A stretch of 64,000 nucleotides of DNA from Phosphitispora fastidiosa (GCF_019008365.1 NZ_JAHHUL010000004.1:124001-188000), one strand, 5' to 3'. Shown: positions 1 to 11,025, counted from the first letter of the stretch. The notes: generated by a model not told the origin, from the letters alone. Made by a program: numbers and translations.

Positions 1-13
1 CAACCGGCCCTGT

Positions 14-2857
14 TCACGCCCCATTGACTACCAAGGCCTTTTCCCGCTCCAAAAGCTGTTTCAGATACTGTCCTGTATAGGATTCGGACACTGCAGCGAC
101 TTCTTCGGGAGTTCCCGAAGCTAACACCCTTCCTCCCCGGTCACCACCCTCAGGTCCCAGGTCAATCAGATAGTCCGCAGTTTTAATGACATCAAGATTA
201 TGCTCAATCACCAGAACCGTGTCCCCTGCCTCCACCAGGCGGTCGAGGACACCCAGGAGCTTGTGAATATCCGCTATGTGCAGCCCTGTGGTGGGCTCAT
301 CAAGGATATAGAGGGTTTTCCCATTGCTCCTGCGGCTCAGTTCGGTTGCCAGCTTGACCCGCTGGGCCTCCCCCCCTGACAGGGTGGTCGCCGGCTGGCC
401 CAGCCTGATATAACCCAGCCCCACATCCTGAATGGTCTTCAGTTTGCGGTGTATCTTGGGAATGTTCTTAAAGAAATCGGCAGCCTCATCAACTATCATG
501 TCCAGGACATCTGAAATTGTTTTACCCTTATATTTTACCTCCAGGGTCTCCCGGTTATATCGTTTGCTCTTACATACTTCACACGGGACATAGACATCAG
601 GAAGGAAATGCATCTCTATTTTAATAATCCCGTCACCGCGACAGGCCTCACAGCGCCCGCCCCGAACATTAAAACTGAACCGCCCCGGCTTATACCCGCG
701 CATCTTGGCTTCCGGGGTCTGGGAAAATATCTCCCGGATACCGTCAAAAAGCCCGGTATAAGTAGCCGGGTTGGACCGCGGGGTCCGTCCTATCGGTGAC
801 TGGTCAATATTGATAACCTTGTCCAGGAGGTGCAGTCCCCTGATTTCCCCGTGTTCCCCCGGTTTGGCCTTAGCCCGGTGCAGGTCATGGGCCAGTTTCT
901 TGTACAATATTTCATTAACCAAAGTACTCTTCCCACTCCCGGAGACACCGGTGACACAAACAAATACCCCCATGGGAATGTGTACATTAATATTTTTCAG
1001 ATTGTTCTCACTGGCATTAATAACCTCCAGCCAGTTGCCATTAGGCTTACTCCTGAAGGCAGGTACAGGTATCCTCTTGTTGCCGCTGAGGTACTGCCCG
1101 GTAATGGATTTTTTCTCAGCAATAATATCTTTCAGGGTTCCTTCAGCCACCACATGTCCCCCATGCTCACCGGCGCCGGGCCCGATATCAATGATATGGT
1201 CGGCAGCCAGCATGGTATCTTCATCATGCTCCACCACAATAAGGGTATTTCCCAGGTCACGCAAATGTTCCAGGGTCTGAATCAGTCTCCTGTTATCTCT
1301 CTGGTGCAGGCCGATACTAGGCTCGTCAAGGATGTAGAGTACCCCAACCAGGCTGGAACCAATCTGGGTTGCCAGCCTGATACGCTGTGATTCCCCGCCT
1401 GACAATGTGCCGGCGGCTCTGTCCAGGGTCAGGTAGTCCAGTCCCACATTGACCAGAAAACCGAGCCGCTCCCTGATTTCTTTCATCACCTGGCGGCTGA
1501 TGGTATTTTCACGTTCGGAAAGTACCAATCTCTCAAAAAACTTCAGGGATTTCTGTACCGTCAGTCTGGTGACCTCATAAATAGACTTGTCTCCAACTTT
1601 TACCGCAAGGGTTTCCGGTTTCAGCCTGGCCCCATTACATTTGGGGCAGGGATGTGTACTCATATATGACTCAATTTCCTCTCTCATCCACTCGGAGTTG
1701 GTCTCCTTGTGCCTACGGGAGAGGTTGTTGACAACTCCCTCAAAGGGCGCATCAAAAATATGGCTTCGGCCCTCTTTCTCGAAACGGTAATTTATCTTGG
1801 TATTTCCCGTGCCATACAGAATGGCTTTTAACTGCTTATCAGTCAACTGCCCGACAGGTGTATGGACATCAAATCCGTATGCCTTCCCCAGGCTCTCCAG
1901 GGACTGGAAGTACCAGGCAGCATTGGAACTCCAGGGTACCAGAGCCCCCTGGGCAATGGATTTACTCTTGTCAGGAATAACCAGATCAGGGTCGATTTCC
2001 ATTTTGTTCCCCAGTCCGCTGCACTCGGGACAGGCTCCGTAAGGATTGTTAAAGGAAAACATCCTGGGGGATATCTCCTCCATACTGATGCCGCATTCGG
2101 CACAGGCAAAGTTCTGGCTGAAGACCAGTTCTTCGCTGTCGATAACATCTACCAGGACCGTGCCTCCCGAGAGATTCAAAGCCAGTTCCAGCGAATCAGC
2201 CAAACGGCCCCCGCCGTCAGGACGGATTACAATCCGGTCCACAACCGCCTCAATGGAGTGCTTTTTATTCTTGTCCAGCATAATCTCATCAGTAACCTCT
2301 AACATTTCCCCATTTACGCGCACCCGTACATAACCGTTTTTGCGGATATCTTCAAAGACCTTGGCATGCTCACCCTTACGTCCTTTGACCAATGGCGCCA
2401 GGACTTGGATTTTGGTCCCCTCAGGCAGACCCAGAAGGTTATCAACAATCTGTTCCACCGTCTGCTGTGATACCGGCCTGCCGCACTCCGGACAGTGAGG
2501 ATGGCCAATCCTGGCAAAGAGCAGCCTCAGGTAATCATAAACCTCGGTCACCGTACCCACCGTGGAGCGGGGGTTGCGGCTGGTAGTCTTCTGGTCAATG
2601 GAAATTGCCGGGGACAGTCCTTCAATGTATTCCACATCAGGTTTGTCCATCTGGCCCAGGAACTGCCTGGCATAGGCCGAGAGAGACTCCACATACCTTC
2701 TCTGTCCTTCTGCATATATGGTATCAAAAGCCAGGGAGGATTTCCCGGAACCGCTGAGACCGGTAATGACCACAAACTTGTCCCTGGGAATAGCTACATC
2801 AATATTCTTCAGGTTGTGTACCCTGGCGCCCTTTACAATTATTTTGTCCTTTGCCAT
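14..2857 (-). CDS. uvrA: UvrA, excinuclease ABC subunit A
   Basis: The 947-residue protein is the damage-recognition ATPase of nucleotide excision repair; UvrA dimers load UvrB at lesions. Two ABC modules are visible: Walker [10 protein letters not shown] near residue 33 and signature LSGGESQR near 487, then Walker [10 protein letters not shown] near 638 and signature LSGGEAQR near 828. Cysteine pairs of the UvrA zinc modules (CPEC, CAEC, CPKC, CEAC) are present. The length is normal for the family and the gene is complete, with its stop just inside the window. It starts two bases after the uvrB stop, so the two genes are co-transcribed. Confidence 0.98.
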   Translation of the reverse strand: MAKDKIIVKGARVHNLKNIDVAIPRDKFVVITGLSGSGKSSLAFDTIYAEGQRRYVESLSAYARQFLGQMDKPDVEYIEGLSPAISIDQKTTSRNPRSTVGTVTEVYDYLRLLFARIGHPHCPECGRPVSQQTVEQIVDNLLGLPEGTKIQVLAPLVKGRKGEHAKVFEDIRKNGYVRVRVNGEMLEVTDEIMLDKNKKHSIEAVVDRIVIRPDGGGRLADSLELALNLSGGTVLVDVIDSEELVFSQNFACAECGISMEEISPRMFSFNNPYGACPECSGLGNKMEIDPDLVIPDKSKSIAQGALVPWSSNAAWYFQSLESLGKAYGFDVHTPVGQLTDKQLKAILYGTGNTKINYRFEKEGRSHIFDAPFEGVVNNLSRRHKETNSEWMREEIESYMSTHPCPKCNGARLKPETLAVKVGDKSIYEVTRLTVQKSLKFFERLVLSERENTISRQVMKEIRERLGFLVNVGLDYLTLDRAAGTLSGGESQRIRLATQIGSSLVGVLYILDEPSIGLHQRDNRRLIQTLEHLRDLGNTLIVVEHDEDTMLAADHIIDIGPGAGEHGGHVVAEGTLKDIIAEKKSITGQYLSGNKRIPVPAFRSKPNGNWLEVINASENNLKNINVHIPMGVFVCVTGVSGSGKSTLVNEILYKKLAHDLHRAKAKPGEHGEIRGLHLLDKVINIDQSPIGRTPRSNPATYTGLFDGIREIFSQTPEAKMRGYKPGRFSFNVRGGRCEACRGDGIIKIEMHFLPDVYVPCEVCKSKRYNRETLEVKYKGKTISDVLDMIVDEAADFFKNIPKIHRKLKTIQDVGLGYIRLGQPATTLSGGEAQRVKLATELSRRSNGKTLYILDEPTTGLHIADIHKLLGVLDRLVEAGDTVLVIEHNLDVIKTADYLIDLGPEGGDRGGRVLASGTPEEVAAVSESYTGQYLKQLLEREKALVVNGA

Positions 2858-2859
2858 AT

Positions 2860-4848
2860 TTACTGTTTCCCCCTTGCTTGGGCTCTTAATTCAATAAGCA
2901 GGTCCCTCAGCTGTGCCGCTTTCTCAAATTCGAGATGCTTGGCCGCTTCCCGCATGTCTTTCTCCAGCCCGGCGATAAACTTATTCATATCGCGGCGTGA
3001 CATTTTCTCTGTCCTGGGACCGGCTGTCCGGTAAACCGCTTCCGCCTCAGCCACCCTGGTAGCTTCTATGACATCCCGTACCGCCTTCTTAATGGTCTGT
3101 GGCGTGATATGGTGTTTTTTGTTATGCTCCATCTGTATCTGGCGGCGGCGGTTGGTCTCATTGAGGGCCTTGGCCATGGAATCTGTGATTTTATCACCAT
3201 ACATGATCACCTGGCCTCCGGCATTCCTCGCCGCCCGGCCGATGGTCTGGATCAGGGAGCGCTCTGACCTCAGGAACCCCTCCTTGTCGGCATCAAGAAT
3301 AGTTACCAGAGATACCTCCGGAATATCCAAGCCCTCCCGGAGCAGGTTAATTCCCACCAAGACATCAAAAATACCCAGGCGCAGTTCCCTGATGATTTCC
3401 ATCCGCTCCAGTGTTTTGATATCTGAATGCAGGTATCTTACCTTGATTCCAGTTTCCTTGAGATAATCTGTCAGGTCTTCTGCCATTTTCTTGGTCAGGG
3501 TTGTTACCAGTACCCGCTCACCCTTTTCCACCCGAATCCTGACCTCATCGAGAAGGTCATCAATCTGGCCTTTGACCGGCCTGACATGAATCTCGGGGTC
3601 CAGAAGCCCGGTAGGTCTGATAATCTGTTCGACAACCTGCCGGCTGTGCTCCTGCTCATATGCCCCCGGAGTTGCCGAAGTATAGATAATCTGACTCATA
3701 TGTTCCTCAAACTCCCCAAACCTCAGGGGTCTGTTGTCCAGGGCTGATGGCAGCCGGAACCCGTGCTCAATGAGAGCGCTCTTTCGCGAACGGTCACCTT
3801 CATACATGCCCCGGACCTGAGGCAGGGTCACATGTGATTCATCAACAATAATCAGGTAATCCTCAGGGAAATAGTCCATCAGGGTATAGGGGGGTTCCCC
3901 CTGGTTCCTCCCGGTGATGTGCCGCGAATAGTTTTCTATTCCGGAACAGTAACCCATTTCCCGCATCATTTCGATATCAAAATTTGTCCTCTGTTCCAGG
4001 CGCTGCGCTTCCAGGAGTTTTCCCTGCTCCCTAAGTTCAGCCAGCCGCCATTCCAGCTCTTGCTCTATATTGGCGACAGCCCGGTCCAGCTTTTCCTTTG
4101 AAGTGGCGAAGTGGCTGGCAGGGAAAACAGAAACATGGCTCCTTTCTCCCAGTACCTCTCCCGTGAGGGTGTCAATTTCCATTATCCGCTCAACCTCATC
4201 GCCAAAGAAATCCACCCTGATGGCCTGTTCACCATGGGAAGCCGGAAATATTTCCACAACATCCCCTCTTACCCTGAAAGTCCCCCGGATAAAATTCATA
4301 TCATTCCTGCTGTACTGAATATCCACCAATTTCCGCAGCATGGCATCCCTGCCGATTTCCGCGCCCTTACGCAAAGAAAGGACCAAGTCACGGTATTCTG
4401 TGGGGTCACCCAGGCCGTAAATACAGGATACACTGGCCACAATGATAACATCACGGCGCTCAAACAGGGCAGCTGTGGCCGAGTGCCTCAGCTTGTCTAT
4501 CTCCTCATTAATGGAAGCATCTTTTTCGATATACGTATCAGTCTGCGGGATATAAGCCTCCGGCTGGTAATAGTCATAATAGCTCACAAAGTATTCCACC
4601 GCATTGTCAGGGAAAAACTCCTTGAACTCCCCGCACAACTGGGCAGCCAGTGTCTTGTTATGGGCTATGACAAGGGTGGGCTTCTTTACCTGTGCAATCA
4701 CATTAGCCATGGTAAAGGTCTTGCCGGAACCGGTAACTCCCAGCAGAGTCTGGTGTTTCAGACCTTCTCCCAATCCCCTGACCAGCTTTTCTATAGCCAG
4801 CGGCTGATCCCCGGCAGGTCCGTATTCTGATTGCAGTTTAAAGTCCAT
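2860..4848 (-). CDS. uvrB: UvrB, excinuclease ABC subunit B
   Basis: This 662-residue protein is the DNA-loading helicase subunit that verifies damage and recruits UvrC. Walker A GVTGSGKT lies near residue 40, the damage-probing hairpin motif [12 protein letters not shown] follows near 95, and a UVR domain ([20 protein letters not shown]) near residue 620 should contact UvrC. The frame is open for 35 more codons upstream, but the ATG at 4848 is preceded by GGAGGAG at good spacing and gives the usual UvrB N-terminus [16 protein letters not shown]. It is the first gene of a uvrB-uvrA operon. Confidence 0.97.
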   Translation of the reverse strand: MDFKLQSEYGPAGDQPLAIEKLVRGLGEGLKHQTLLGVTGSGKTFTMANVIAQVKKPTLVIAHNKTLAAQLCGEFKEFFPDNAVEYFVSYYDYYQPEAYIPQTDTYIEKDASINEEIDKLRHSATAALFERRDVIIVASVSCIYGLGDPTEYRDLVLSLRKGAEIGRDAMLRKLVDIQYSRNDMNFIRGTFRVRGDVVEIFPASHGEQAIRVDFFGDEVERIMEIDTLTGEVLGERSHVSVFPASHFATSKEKLDRAVANIEQELEWRLAELREQGKLLEAQRLEQRTNFDIEMMREMGYCSGIENYSRHITGRNQGEPPYTLMDYFPEDYLIIVDESHVTLPQVRGMYEGDRSRKSALIEHGFRLPSALDNRPLRFGEFEEHMSQIIYTSATPGAYEQEHSRQVVEQIIRPTGLLDPEIHVRPVKGQIDDLLDEVRIRVEKGERVLVTTLTKKMAEDLTDYLKETGIKVRYLHSDIKTLERMEIIRELRLGIFDVLVGINLLREGLDIPEVSLVTILDADKEGFLRSERSLIQTIGRAARNAGGQVIMYGDKITDSMAKALNETNRRRQIQMEHNKKHHITPQTIKKAVRDVIEATRVAEAEAVYRTAGPRTEKMSRRDMNKFIAGLEKDMREAAKHLEFEKAAQLRDLLIELRAQARGKQ

Positions 4849-4941
4849 ATTGCTCCTCCACCATTGGCGCGGAAAAATTTTCCATCCCCGGCCATTTCCG
4901 AGCCAACGAACAAAAGTAATATTTAAATTTTGTAACATTAT

Positions 4942-4969
4942 ATTATAACACATTTACGCCTAATGAAAA
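4942..4969 (-). promoter_or_regulatory. Predicted sigma-A promoter of uvrBA
   Basis: On the minus strand a TTTTCA box (4964-4969) is followed after 16 bases by a perfect TATAAT (4942-4947), about 95 bases before the uvrB start. A weak GAAC-N4-GTAA sequence at 4907-4920 only half-matches the Gram-positive LexA box, so SOS control is not supported. Confidence 0.6.
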
Positions 4970-4971
4970 AC

Positions 4972-5012
4972 AGCCGGGACTGCCTGAAAAATACTCCAGG
5001 ACAGCCCCGGCT
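4972..5012 (-). terminator. Rho-independent terminator after corA
   Basis: The outer arms AGCCGGGG and CCCGGCT close a long hairpin which, on the minus strand, is followed by GTTTTTC. It sits 28 bases after the corA stop and just upstream of the uvrB promoter, separating the two units. Confidence 0.7.
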
Positions 5013-5040
5013 TTAATCCATGCAATCAGCTCTCTGCTGA

Positions 5041-5988
5041 TCAAAACATTCTCCGCTTAGCCAGCAGCAGAGTGGCAAAAAATGATCCGCCCAGGGAAAT
5101 GAGAATAATCAGCGGGAAAGCGTAAGGGTTCGCCGTGTCAAAGCCAAAGGGCAGCCTGACATTCATCCCGAAAAAGCTGGCTACCATAGTCGGTATAGAG
5201 AGGACAATAGTGATTGAAGTAAGGAATTTCATCACAATGTTCAGGTTGTTAGAAATAACTGAAGCAAAGGCATTCATCATACCACTGAGGATGTTGCTGT
5301 ATATATGGGCCATTTCGATGGCCTGTTTGTTTTCGATAATGGCATCCTCCATAATATCCTCATCCTCCGGATACATTTTCAGCCATCTGGATTTCAGGAG
5401 TTTCTCCATTACAGCTTCATTTGACCTCAGGGAAGTGGTAAAGTACACCAAACTCTTTTCCATGCTCAGCAGGGAAAAGAGTTCCTGGTTTTTCATTGAC
5501 TTGTGCAGCCTTCTCTCAATCTGGTCAGTCTTCCTGTCAATCTGTTTCAGATATCTCAGGTAGTAAACAGCTATCCGATAGAGAAGCTGCAGAATAAACC
5601 GGGTCTTCTTAAAAGTAAAGAAACCCTTTACCCTTTTACTGGCGAAATCATTTATAATAGGATTTTCTTTAAGGCAGACCGTGACAAAGTAGTTGTCTTC
5701 TACAACAATCATACCAAGAGGAATGGTGTCAAAAGTGGAGGTCTCCTCATCAGTGCTGAAAATCGGAATGTCTATAATTATTAAAAGGGTCCCATCTTCC
5801 CTCTCAATCCTGGATTTTTCCTCCTCATCAAGGGGGTCCCTGATATAGTCGGATTCAATACCCAATTTCTCGGAAATAAGCTGTATTTCTGATTCGGTGG
5901 GGTCTACCAGGTTTACCCAGCATCCCCGTGTAATTGTATCTGTCTCAAAAAATTTTCCGGAAAAATCCGAATTATATATCTTGATCAC
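5041..5988 (-). CDS. corA: CorA-family divalent metal transporter
   Basis: This is a 315-residue inner-membrane Mg2+/Co2+ channel of the CorA/2-TM-GxN family. A large charged cytoplasmic N-terminal domain is followed by two hydrophobic segments at the C-terminus, with the diagnostic GMN filter motif (FFGMNV) near residue 274 between them. The frame stays open to an ATG at 6042, but AAAGGAG sits just before tandem GTG codons at 5991 and 5988, so a GTG start near 5988 is preferred. It is divergent from mgtE, another Mg2+ transporter, with about 150 bp between the starts. Confidence 0.92.
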   Translation of the reverse strand: MIKIYNSDFSGKFFETDTITRGCWVNLVDPTESEIQLISEKLGIESDYIRDPLDEEEKSRIEREDGTLLIIIDIPIFSTDEETSTFDTIPLGMIVVEDNYFVTVCLKENPIINDFASKRVKGFFTFKKTRFILQLLYRIAVYYLRYLKQIDRKTDQIERRLHKSMKNQELFSLLSMEKSLVYFTTSLRSNEAVMEKLLKSRWLKMYPEDEDIMEDAIIENKQAIEMAHIYSNILSGMMNAFASVISNNLNIVMKFLTSITIVLSIPTMVASFFGMNVRLPFGFDTANPYAFPLIILISLGGSFFATLLLAKRRMF

Positions 5989-6137
5989 CACTCTCACTCC
6001 TTTCTGTTTCTGCTTACTAAGGCTTACTTTCCTATCTGTCAAAAAAAGGTTATGACTGCAAAGTAGTAAAATAATAATTTTTAGGGGTACACTAATCTTG
6101 GTAATTCCAAAATACTCTTGCGAACGGTGATAATACT

Positions 6138-7496
6138 ATGCAGCATGAAACATCGGAAACCCGGATCCGGAATAACCTGTTCAAGTGCATCACCGGTAAC
6201 AACCGCCAGGGGTTCCGGGATATTATAAAGGAACTGCAGCCCTACGATGTGGCGGAAGCTTACCAAAATACACCGGAAAATTTACGGAATGAATTTCTTT
6301 CCTACCTGGACCTGAAGGAGACCGCAATTCTAATTCAGGAACTGGAAATCCCGGTACAGCTGGACATTCTTAACCGTCTGGGAACCGGGGTATCATCCAT
6401 GGTCATGAACCTGATGGAAAATGACGACCTGGCAGATCTGCTTAATGAACTGTCCCTTAATAAAAGCCAGGAATTCCTCGCTTCCATGGGTCTTGAGGAG
6501 TCACAAAACGTCAAGACTCTGATGCAGTACCCTCCTGAAACCGCAGGCGGTATTATGACCAACCGTTATGTCTGGATTCGCAGTGCCTATACAGTAAGAC
6601 AGGCAGTTGATAAGCTAAAAGACTTTGCGGAATTAGCAGAAAACCTATACTACCTTTACGTACTTGATGAAGGCAGCAGGTTAACCGGTGTTGTCTCATA
6701 CCGCGACCTGCTTCTGGCTAACCTTAATGATAAAATTGGTGATATTATGTTCAGCCGGGTTATTTCTGTTACCGCTGATACCGATCAGGAAGAAGTCGCC
6801 CGCTTATTTGAAAAATATGACTTCGTTGCCCTTCCTGTCACTAATGGGCAGGACCAGCTCCTAGGAATAGTTACTGTTGATGATGTGCTTGATGTGCTCA
6901 TCCAGGAAGCCAATGAGGATATCGGCAAACTCTCTGCTTCAGGCAACGCAATAGATTTTGATACCCGGGCAGTGAGAGCATCCTTGCTAAGGCTGCCATG
7001 GCTGATAATGCTCCTGTTTATCGGGCTAATCTCAGGAAGTATTATCAGCAAATTTGAAGCCACCCTGCAAAAGGTTGTTTCTCTTGCGTTTTTTATGCCT
7101 ATGATTGCCGGAATGACAGGAAACACCGGAACTCAGTCACTGGCCGTGGTGGTCCGTGGACTTGCAGCCAGTGATATTAACCGCAAAGCAGTGATCAGAC
7201 TGGTGACACGTGAGCTGGGAGTAGGGATTACAATCGGAGCCATCTGTGGGCTGCTGATTGCAGCATTGGCATATACCTGGCAGAGAAATCTCATGCTTGG
7301 TTTTGTAGTTGGAATATCCCTGTTCCTGACCCTGATTATCGGAACACTTGCCGGGACGGTGATCCCCCTGCTGCTTTATTACTTCAGGGTAGACCCGGCT
7401 ATAGCTTCAGGTCCCCTGATCACAACCCTCAATGATATTTTTTCCCTAAGTGTTTATTTCGGTACAGCCTCTGCATTTATCCTATACTTAGAGTAG
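6138..7496 (+). CDS. mgtE: MgtE magnesium transporter
   Basis: This is a 452-residue magnesium channel. The order is typical: a helical MgtE N domain (residues 1-120, repeated L-N-R-L-G and A-D-L-L-N-E-L elements), paired CBS domains (about 135-255), then five membrane segments from about 285 to the C-terminus, including the PMIAGMTGNTGTQSLAV signature. The CBS/N domains sense cytosolic Mg2+ and close the pore. The leader is under 100 bp to the nearest neighbour coding frame, and no M-box riboswitch is recognisable. Confidence 0.96.
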   Translation: MQHETSETRIRNNLFKCITGNNRQGFRDIIKELQPYDVAEAYQNTPENLRNEFLSYLDLKETAILIQELEIPVQLDILNRLGTGVSSMVMNLMENDDLADLLNELSLNKSQEFLASMGLEESQNVKTLMQYPPETAGGIMTNRYVWIRSAYTVRQAVDKLKDFAELAENLYYLYVLDEGSRLTGVVSYRDLLLANLNDKIGDIMFSRVISVTADTDQEEVARLFEKYDFVALPVTNGQDQLLGIVTVDDVLDVLIQEANEDIGKLSASGNAIDFDTRAVRASLLRLPWLIMLLFIGLISGSIISKFEATLQKVVSLAFFMPMIAGMTGNTGTQSLAVVVRGLAASDINRKAVIRLVTRELGVGITIGAICGLLIAALAYTWQRNLMLGFVVGISLFLTLIIGTLAGTVIPLLLYYFRVDPAIASGPLITTLNDIFSLSVYFGTASAFILYLE

Positions 7497-8021
7497 CAGA
7501 AAGTAAAAATCCTCCCCTGAAAAATCACCCGGGAGGACCCTAATATTAACCGCTGATATTCACGTTAATACAAAATGAATATAAACAGGAATACCCGTCT
7601 CAATTAAAAAGACATAAAGACCCCCTGGCAGGATTTCCTTGCATTAAATTTTGGATGCCGGTTTTTAATTGGTTCTTTGAGCCGCAACTAGGCGCAGCAT
7701 CCATAAAAATCACCCCAGATGAAAAAATTTTGACCAAAACTACAATAAAAAGTAAAAGTTTTTTATTTGACCTCCTTTATTTTACACCTTTCAATAACAA
7801 AAAACAAGTAAGAAGTACTGTGAACCAGATAATATAGATATGAATGACTAGATAAAAAACAATTGTCCATTTTGGTCATTTTAGGCTGAATATGCTTCAA
7901 TTCGGGATGTCAATACTCAAGCAAGGTAGTCGGAGGAGGGTGACTTCCTGCTGTTGGAGGTTAAAATTTCAGAATATGTAAACAATATTGTGGTAAAATA
8001 TATCTCACGGAGGGGCACGTA
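7497..8021. other. Intergenic region between mgtE and the cyclase gene
   Basis: This is 525 bp of AT-rich sequence without a convincing gene. A short inverted repeat (CCTCCC/GGGAGG, 7508-7536) follows mgtE but lacks a T tract, so it is at best a weak terminator. A 60-codon open frame at 7655-7837 has no ribosome site. Before the next gene there is GGTAAAATATA (about 7992) and a good ribosome site CGGAGGGGC. No known riboswitch was recognised. Confidence 0.5.
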
Positions 8022-8711
8022 ATGAAGATTCCACAATCGGTCAGTACGGAAGCCAAAGAAAAAATAATTGCCCACCTGTCTAGGATTGTTGAAGCCGCAA
8101 AGGCTACTGAAAAGCTGCTGGACAAGAAGGCATCATGTGAAGAAATTTTCCGCAGCTTTACTAACCTCAAAGAAACCACCGATGAGGTAGAAAGCCTGCT
8201 TCTTACTTATCAGTTAGAGAACTGTCTCCTTCCCAGCCTGGGGCACTTTGAGGGAGTTGTGGAAGCGCTTAACAGGCTTGTTAAGCGAAAATATGGGGCT
8301 CTTTTAGTAATCGAGCGGATTAGTGACCTGTCTCCTTATATACGTACCGGCACACCTATTGATGCACTTATTACAGCCCCATTAATCGAAAGCATCTTTT
8401 ACCCGGGAAACCCGCTTCACGACGGGGCTGTAATAATCAGAGAAAACCGGCTTGCCGCAGCAGGGTGTGTACTCCCGCTTTCCCAGAAGACCTTATTTGA
8501 ACATGGTCAGCCAATGGGCATGCGGCACAGGTCTGCATTGGGACTGACAGAACTCACAGATGCTCTGATTATCGTGGTTTCTGAAGAGACCCAAAGAATT
8601 TCCCTGGCCCTGGGAAGCCATCTCTACCGCCTGAAGAAAACTGCAAACCTTTGGGCTAACATCCACGGGGCCACCCAGGGAAAACCCCCGGCATCCCCTC
8701 TGTTGGTCTAG
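8022..8711 (+). CDS. Diadenylate cyclase (DAC/DisA_N domain), CdaS-like
   Basis: The 229-residue protein should make the second messenger c-di-AMP from two ATP. The catalytic signatures of DAC domains are present: HDGAVII near residue 139 and MRHRSALG near 168. The N-terminal 85 residues form charged helices (the YojJ-like regulatory region) and there is no membrane segment, so it resembles the soluble, sporulation-linked CdaS rather than membrane-bound CdaA or DNA-scanning DisA. The start follows CGGAGGGGC. It is a monocistronic plus-strand gene, convergent with the glycosylase gene that follows. Confidence 0.88.
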   Translation: MKIPQSVSTEAKEKIIAHLSRIVEAAKATEKLLDKKASCEEIFRSFTNLKETTDEVESLLLTYQLENCLLPSLGHFEGVVEALNRLVKRKYGALLVIERISDLSPYIRTGTPIDALITAPLIESIFYPGNPLHDGAVIIRENRLAAAGCVLPLSQKTLFEHGQPMGMRHRSALGLTELTDALIIVVSEETQRISLALGSHLYRLKKTANLWANIHGATQGKPPASPLLV

Positions 8712-8735
8712 TCCGGCGCCGGAATTCCAGGCAGT

Positions 8736-9329
8736 TCAGCTCTGTCCGCCAAACAACCGCCGGTAGCGGTCCCTGACCTGTTTAATGTCTTCCCAGACAG
8801 GCCTCTTTTTGGTGGCATCTCGAAGCAGTGCGGCCGGGTGATAAGTGGCCATACAGTAAATACCCTGCTTTAATATCCATTTGCCGCGCTCCCGGGTTAT
8901 CCGTGCCTGTGGGTTAATCATGTTCTGCAAGGCCACTGACCCCAAAAGGACAATTATGGCCGGATTAATCAGCTCTATCTGCTTTAACAGCCAGGGCCGG
9001 CAGGCGGCGGCTTCCTCAGGGGAAGGGTTTCTGTTGCCGGGCGGCCGGCACTTCACTATATTGGCAATGTAAACCTCGTTCATGGTAAACCCGGCTGCAG
9101 CTATTATCTTATCCAGAAGCTGCCCCGCAGCGCCAACAAAAGGCAGGCCCTGCCGGTCCTCATCAGCGCCTGGGCCTTCTCCGATAAACATCAGCTTTGC
9201 TTTCGGGCTGCCTTTCCCAAATACAACACCGCGGCATCCTTCCCGCAGCCCACAGCTACGACAGTCACGGGCCAGAACAGCCAGGTCTGCTATAGAACTA
9301 CATCCGTCGAGCCCTTCCTTAGGCGACAT
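8736..9329 (-). CDS. Uracil-DNA glycosylase, family 4 (Fe-S)
   Basis: This 197-residue enzyme excises uracil from DNA to begin base-excision repair. Family 4 marks are clear: GEGPGADED (motif 1), LPFVGAAGQLLD, the YIANIVKCRPPGNRNPSPEE segment, and TYHPAALLRD (motif 2). Four cysteines (CRSCGLREGC near the N-terminus, plus C in KCRPP and AAAC) fit the 4Fe-4S ligands. A GTG three codons upstream is possible, but GAGGTGG at correct spacing favours the ATG at 9329. Confidence 0.93.
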   Translation of the reverse strand: MSPKEGLDGCSSIADLAVLARDCRSCGLREGCRGVVFGKGSPKAKLMFIGEGPGADEDRQGLPFVGAAGQLLDKIIAAAGFTMNEVYIANIVKCRPPGNRNPSPEEAAACRPWLLKQIELINPAIIVLLGSVALQNMINPQARITRERGKWILKQGIYCMATYHPAALLRDATKKRPVWEDIKQVRDRYRRLFGGQS

Positions 9330-9370
9330 CCAAACCACCTCAACGTTTTAGTTAATCTGCTTATTAATGA

Positions 9371-9414
9371 GTCATATTTAACCCCGCCACCAAAGTGACG
9401 GGGTTAAATATGAC
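9371..9414. repeat. Long near-perfect hairpin
   Basis: GTCATATTTAACCCCG and its exact complement flank a CCAC-CAAA-GTGA centre; the arms are about 20 bp with one mismatch. It lies between two minus-strand genes. No uridine run follows on either strand, though the stem ends in AU-rich pairs, so it may act as a terminator or RNA end-stabiliser for the small gene at 9435-9623. Confidence 0.6.
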
Positions 9415-9434
9415 GAAAAGACTGGTTATTTGGT

Positions 9435-9623
9435 TTAACTTATCTGCAGCAGTCTTCCATTGGCCAAAACCCTGTATACCCCTGAAATTCTGCCATTACG
9501 CAGCACGAATTCTATATAACAGTTTTTACAGAAATACGTTTCCAAAGTACAGTCTTTTCTGTGGATAGTATGAAGCACACCAATCCACCTGTCACTTTGG
9601 CATCTAGGACATTTCACCGGCAT
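9435..9623 (-). CDS. Small zinc-ribbon protein, function unknown
   Basis: A 62-residue protein with two cysteine pairs, CPRC near residue 4 and CKNC near 32, spaced as in a zinc ribbon and followed by a basic/hydrophobic C-terminus. It starts with MPVKCPRCQSDRW. The compact Cys pairs and an isolated transcription unit between two hairpins support a real gene. No named function can be assigned. Confidence 0.75.
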   Translation of the reverse strand: MPVKCPRCQSDRWIGVLHTIHRKDCTLETYFCKNCYIEFVLRNGRISGVYRVLANGRLLQIS

Positions 9624-9748
9624 CGTCTCCCATTGATTTTTTCGGGGACATTTCTTAAAAGCATTTTATAAAACCCCTGATTAACATTATATAGGCTAAA
9701 TGTGAACAAAATGTGGCAGAAAAGTTAACATTCTATAACATTGCAGTT

Positions 9749-10987
9749 TCAGCTTTTTTTGGTTCCCAGGAATTTCCCCGCGATACGGGAAATAATACTC
9801 TGGCTGGCAAACTCGGTATATGTATATTCATCACCTTCCGGAACAGCAATTATCCCCGTTGGCTGGTGTCGTTTCAGTTCCAGGATGACTCTCTGCCACT
9901 TCTTTTTGCGATGGGTAATATACTCTATTTCCAGCAGGCGCGTCCCGCTGACCAGCACCGTCTCAATATCACGCTTACTGTTAACCGGCTGTCCGTTTAT
10001 GGTATAGATAATATCTCCTGAACGAATACCAGCTGCCTGTACTGCCGTGTTGGGCACAGCTTCCAGCACCCGGACCCCTCTCAGGGGAGGTACAAAAACG
10101 GGTCTGCCCTTGAACTCAATGTGCTGCCCAATATAGATTACTATCTCGTGCCCCAGGGGAGCAAAAAGCGCAGCCAGGTACTCAAAGACCTGAAAACGTG
10201 ACGCTAATAGGGCCAGGCCCAGTAAAACAAAGCTGTATATCCCCAGATTACGTGCCGACAGCTTGCTTTTCTCAACAGGAGTATGGGCTAAAGCCAGGTC
10301 GCCATATCCCAGGCCGGCCACAAAAGGAAAGAGTACTCCCGACATGCCCAGGATAAAGCCGTTTCCAGACTGGATCAAAGGCCACCAGTCAGGCATTTGC
10401 GGCAGTATGGTAAGTCCCGAGGCCTCAGGCAAAAAGGCAACCGCCACTATCGGTAGAGGCCAAAATTTCTGCAGGGTGAACCCTCCGACCATGTGCCCGG
10501 ACGGTTTTTTCAGGTACATCGGCGAAGCGCCTGCATGACCACTGAAATATATGAGCACACTTTCGACCAAGTGCAGGATGGCCACCAACCCCATCAACTG
10601 GGGCACATCCACCGCCGGAACTCCCAGCAGGAGATTGCTTAAAGCAACTATGCCCCCGGCATACGAAAAACAGAGGAACCGTGGATTTATCAGCATCAGA
10701 AACAAGGCCAGAGGCCAGATGTAGTTTATAGCCAGACCTGTCAGGTTGATTCCTGTCAAAACCAGGAGGATGCTTCCCAGGATTCCACCGATGAAACCAT
10801 ACCACGTAGCAGTCAGCGTATCCCGGAGTACGGTATTGCCCCTGATACCAAAAAGGCTTTCCCTGGCTTTGGCAATCCTGCGATATTGAAAAGCCACCAG
10901 GACCATGACTACCCAAAATAGCAGGTTCTGCAGCACCCCGATTAATTCTCCGGCTATCAGTTTGGCAAAATAAAGTATTTCACTCAT
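9749..10987 (-). CDS. PDZ-domain polytopic membrane protein, MinJ-like
   Basis: A 412-residue protein with about seven to eight hydrophobic segments over residues 5-275 and a C-terminal PDZ domain (about 300-370: GVRVLEAVPNTAVQAAGIRS, then DIIYTINGQPV). Proteins of this layout next to ctpA and uvrBA are common in Firmicutes; Bacillus MinJ, with the same architecture, bridges DivIVA and MinD in division-site placement. A division or secretion role here is inference. The ATG at 10987 (MSEILYF) is preferred over one ten codons upstream because AAGGGGC precedes it. Confidence 0.8.
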   Translation of the reverse strand: MSEILYFAKLIAGELIGVLQNLLFWVVMVLVAFQYRRIAKARESLFGIRGNTVLRDTLTATWYGFIGGILGSILLVLTGINLTGLAINYIWPLALFLMLINPRFLCFSYAGGIVALSNLLLGVPAVDVPQLMGLVAILHLVESVLIYFSGHAGASPMYLKKPSGHMVGGFTLQKFWPLPIVAVAFLPEASGLTILPQMPDWWPLIQSGNGFILGMSGVLFPFVAGLGYGDLALAHTPVEKSKLSARNLGIYSFVLLGLALLASRFQVFEYLAALFAPLGHEIVIYIGQHIEFKGRPVFVPPLRGVRVLEAVPNTAVQAAGIRSGDIIYTINGQPVNSKRDIETVLVSGTRLLEIEYITHRKKKWQRVILELKRHQPTGIIAVPEGDEYTYTEFASQSIISRIAGKFLGTKKS

Positions 10988-11025
10988 AAATCTGCCCCTT
11001 ACCTGAATTTGCGGCAATATTAATC

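Noticed and set aside
608-2586. Several plus-strand open frames of 60-190 codons inside uvrA
   Set aside because: They are antisense shadows of a highly conserved, full-length UvrA, with no ribosome sites and biased composition.
4907-4920. Possible LexA box upstream of uvrB
   Set aside because: Only the left GAAC half matches; the right half is GTAA. That is not enough to claim SOS control.
7508-7536. Hairpin after mgtE as a terminator
   Set aside because: The stem is only six base pairs with a long loop and there is no T tract; listed only within the intergenic entry.
7655-7837. 60-codon plus-strand frame after mgtE
   Set aside because: There is no ribosome site, the composition is that of AT-rich intergenic DNA, and no domain is visible.
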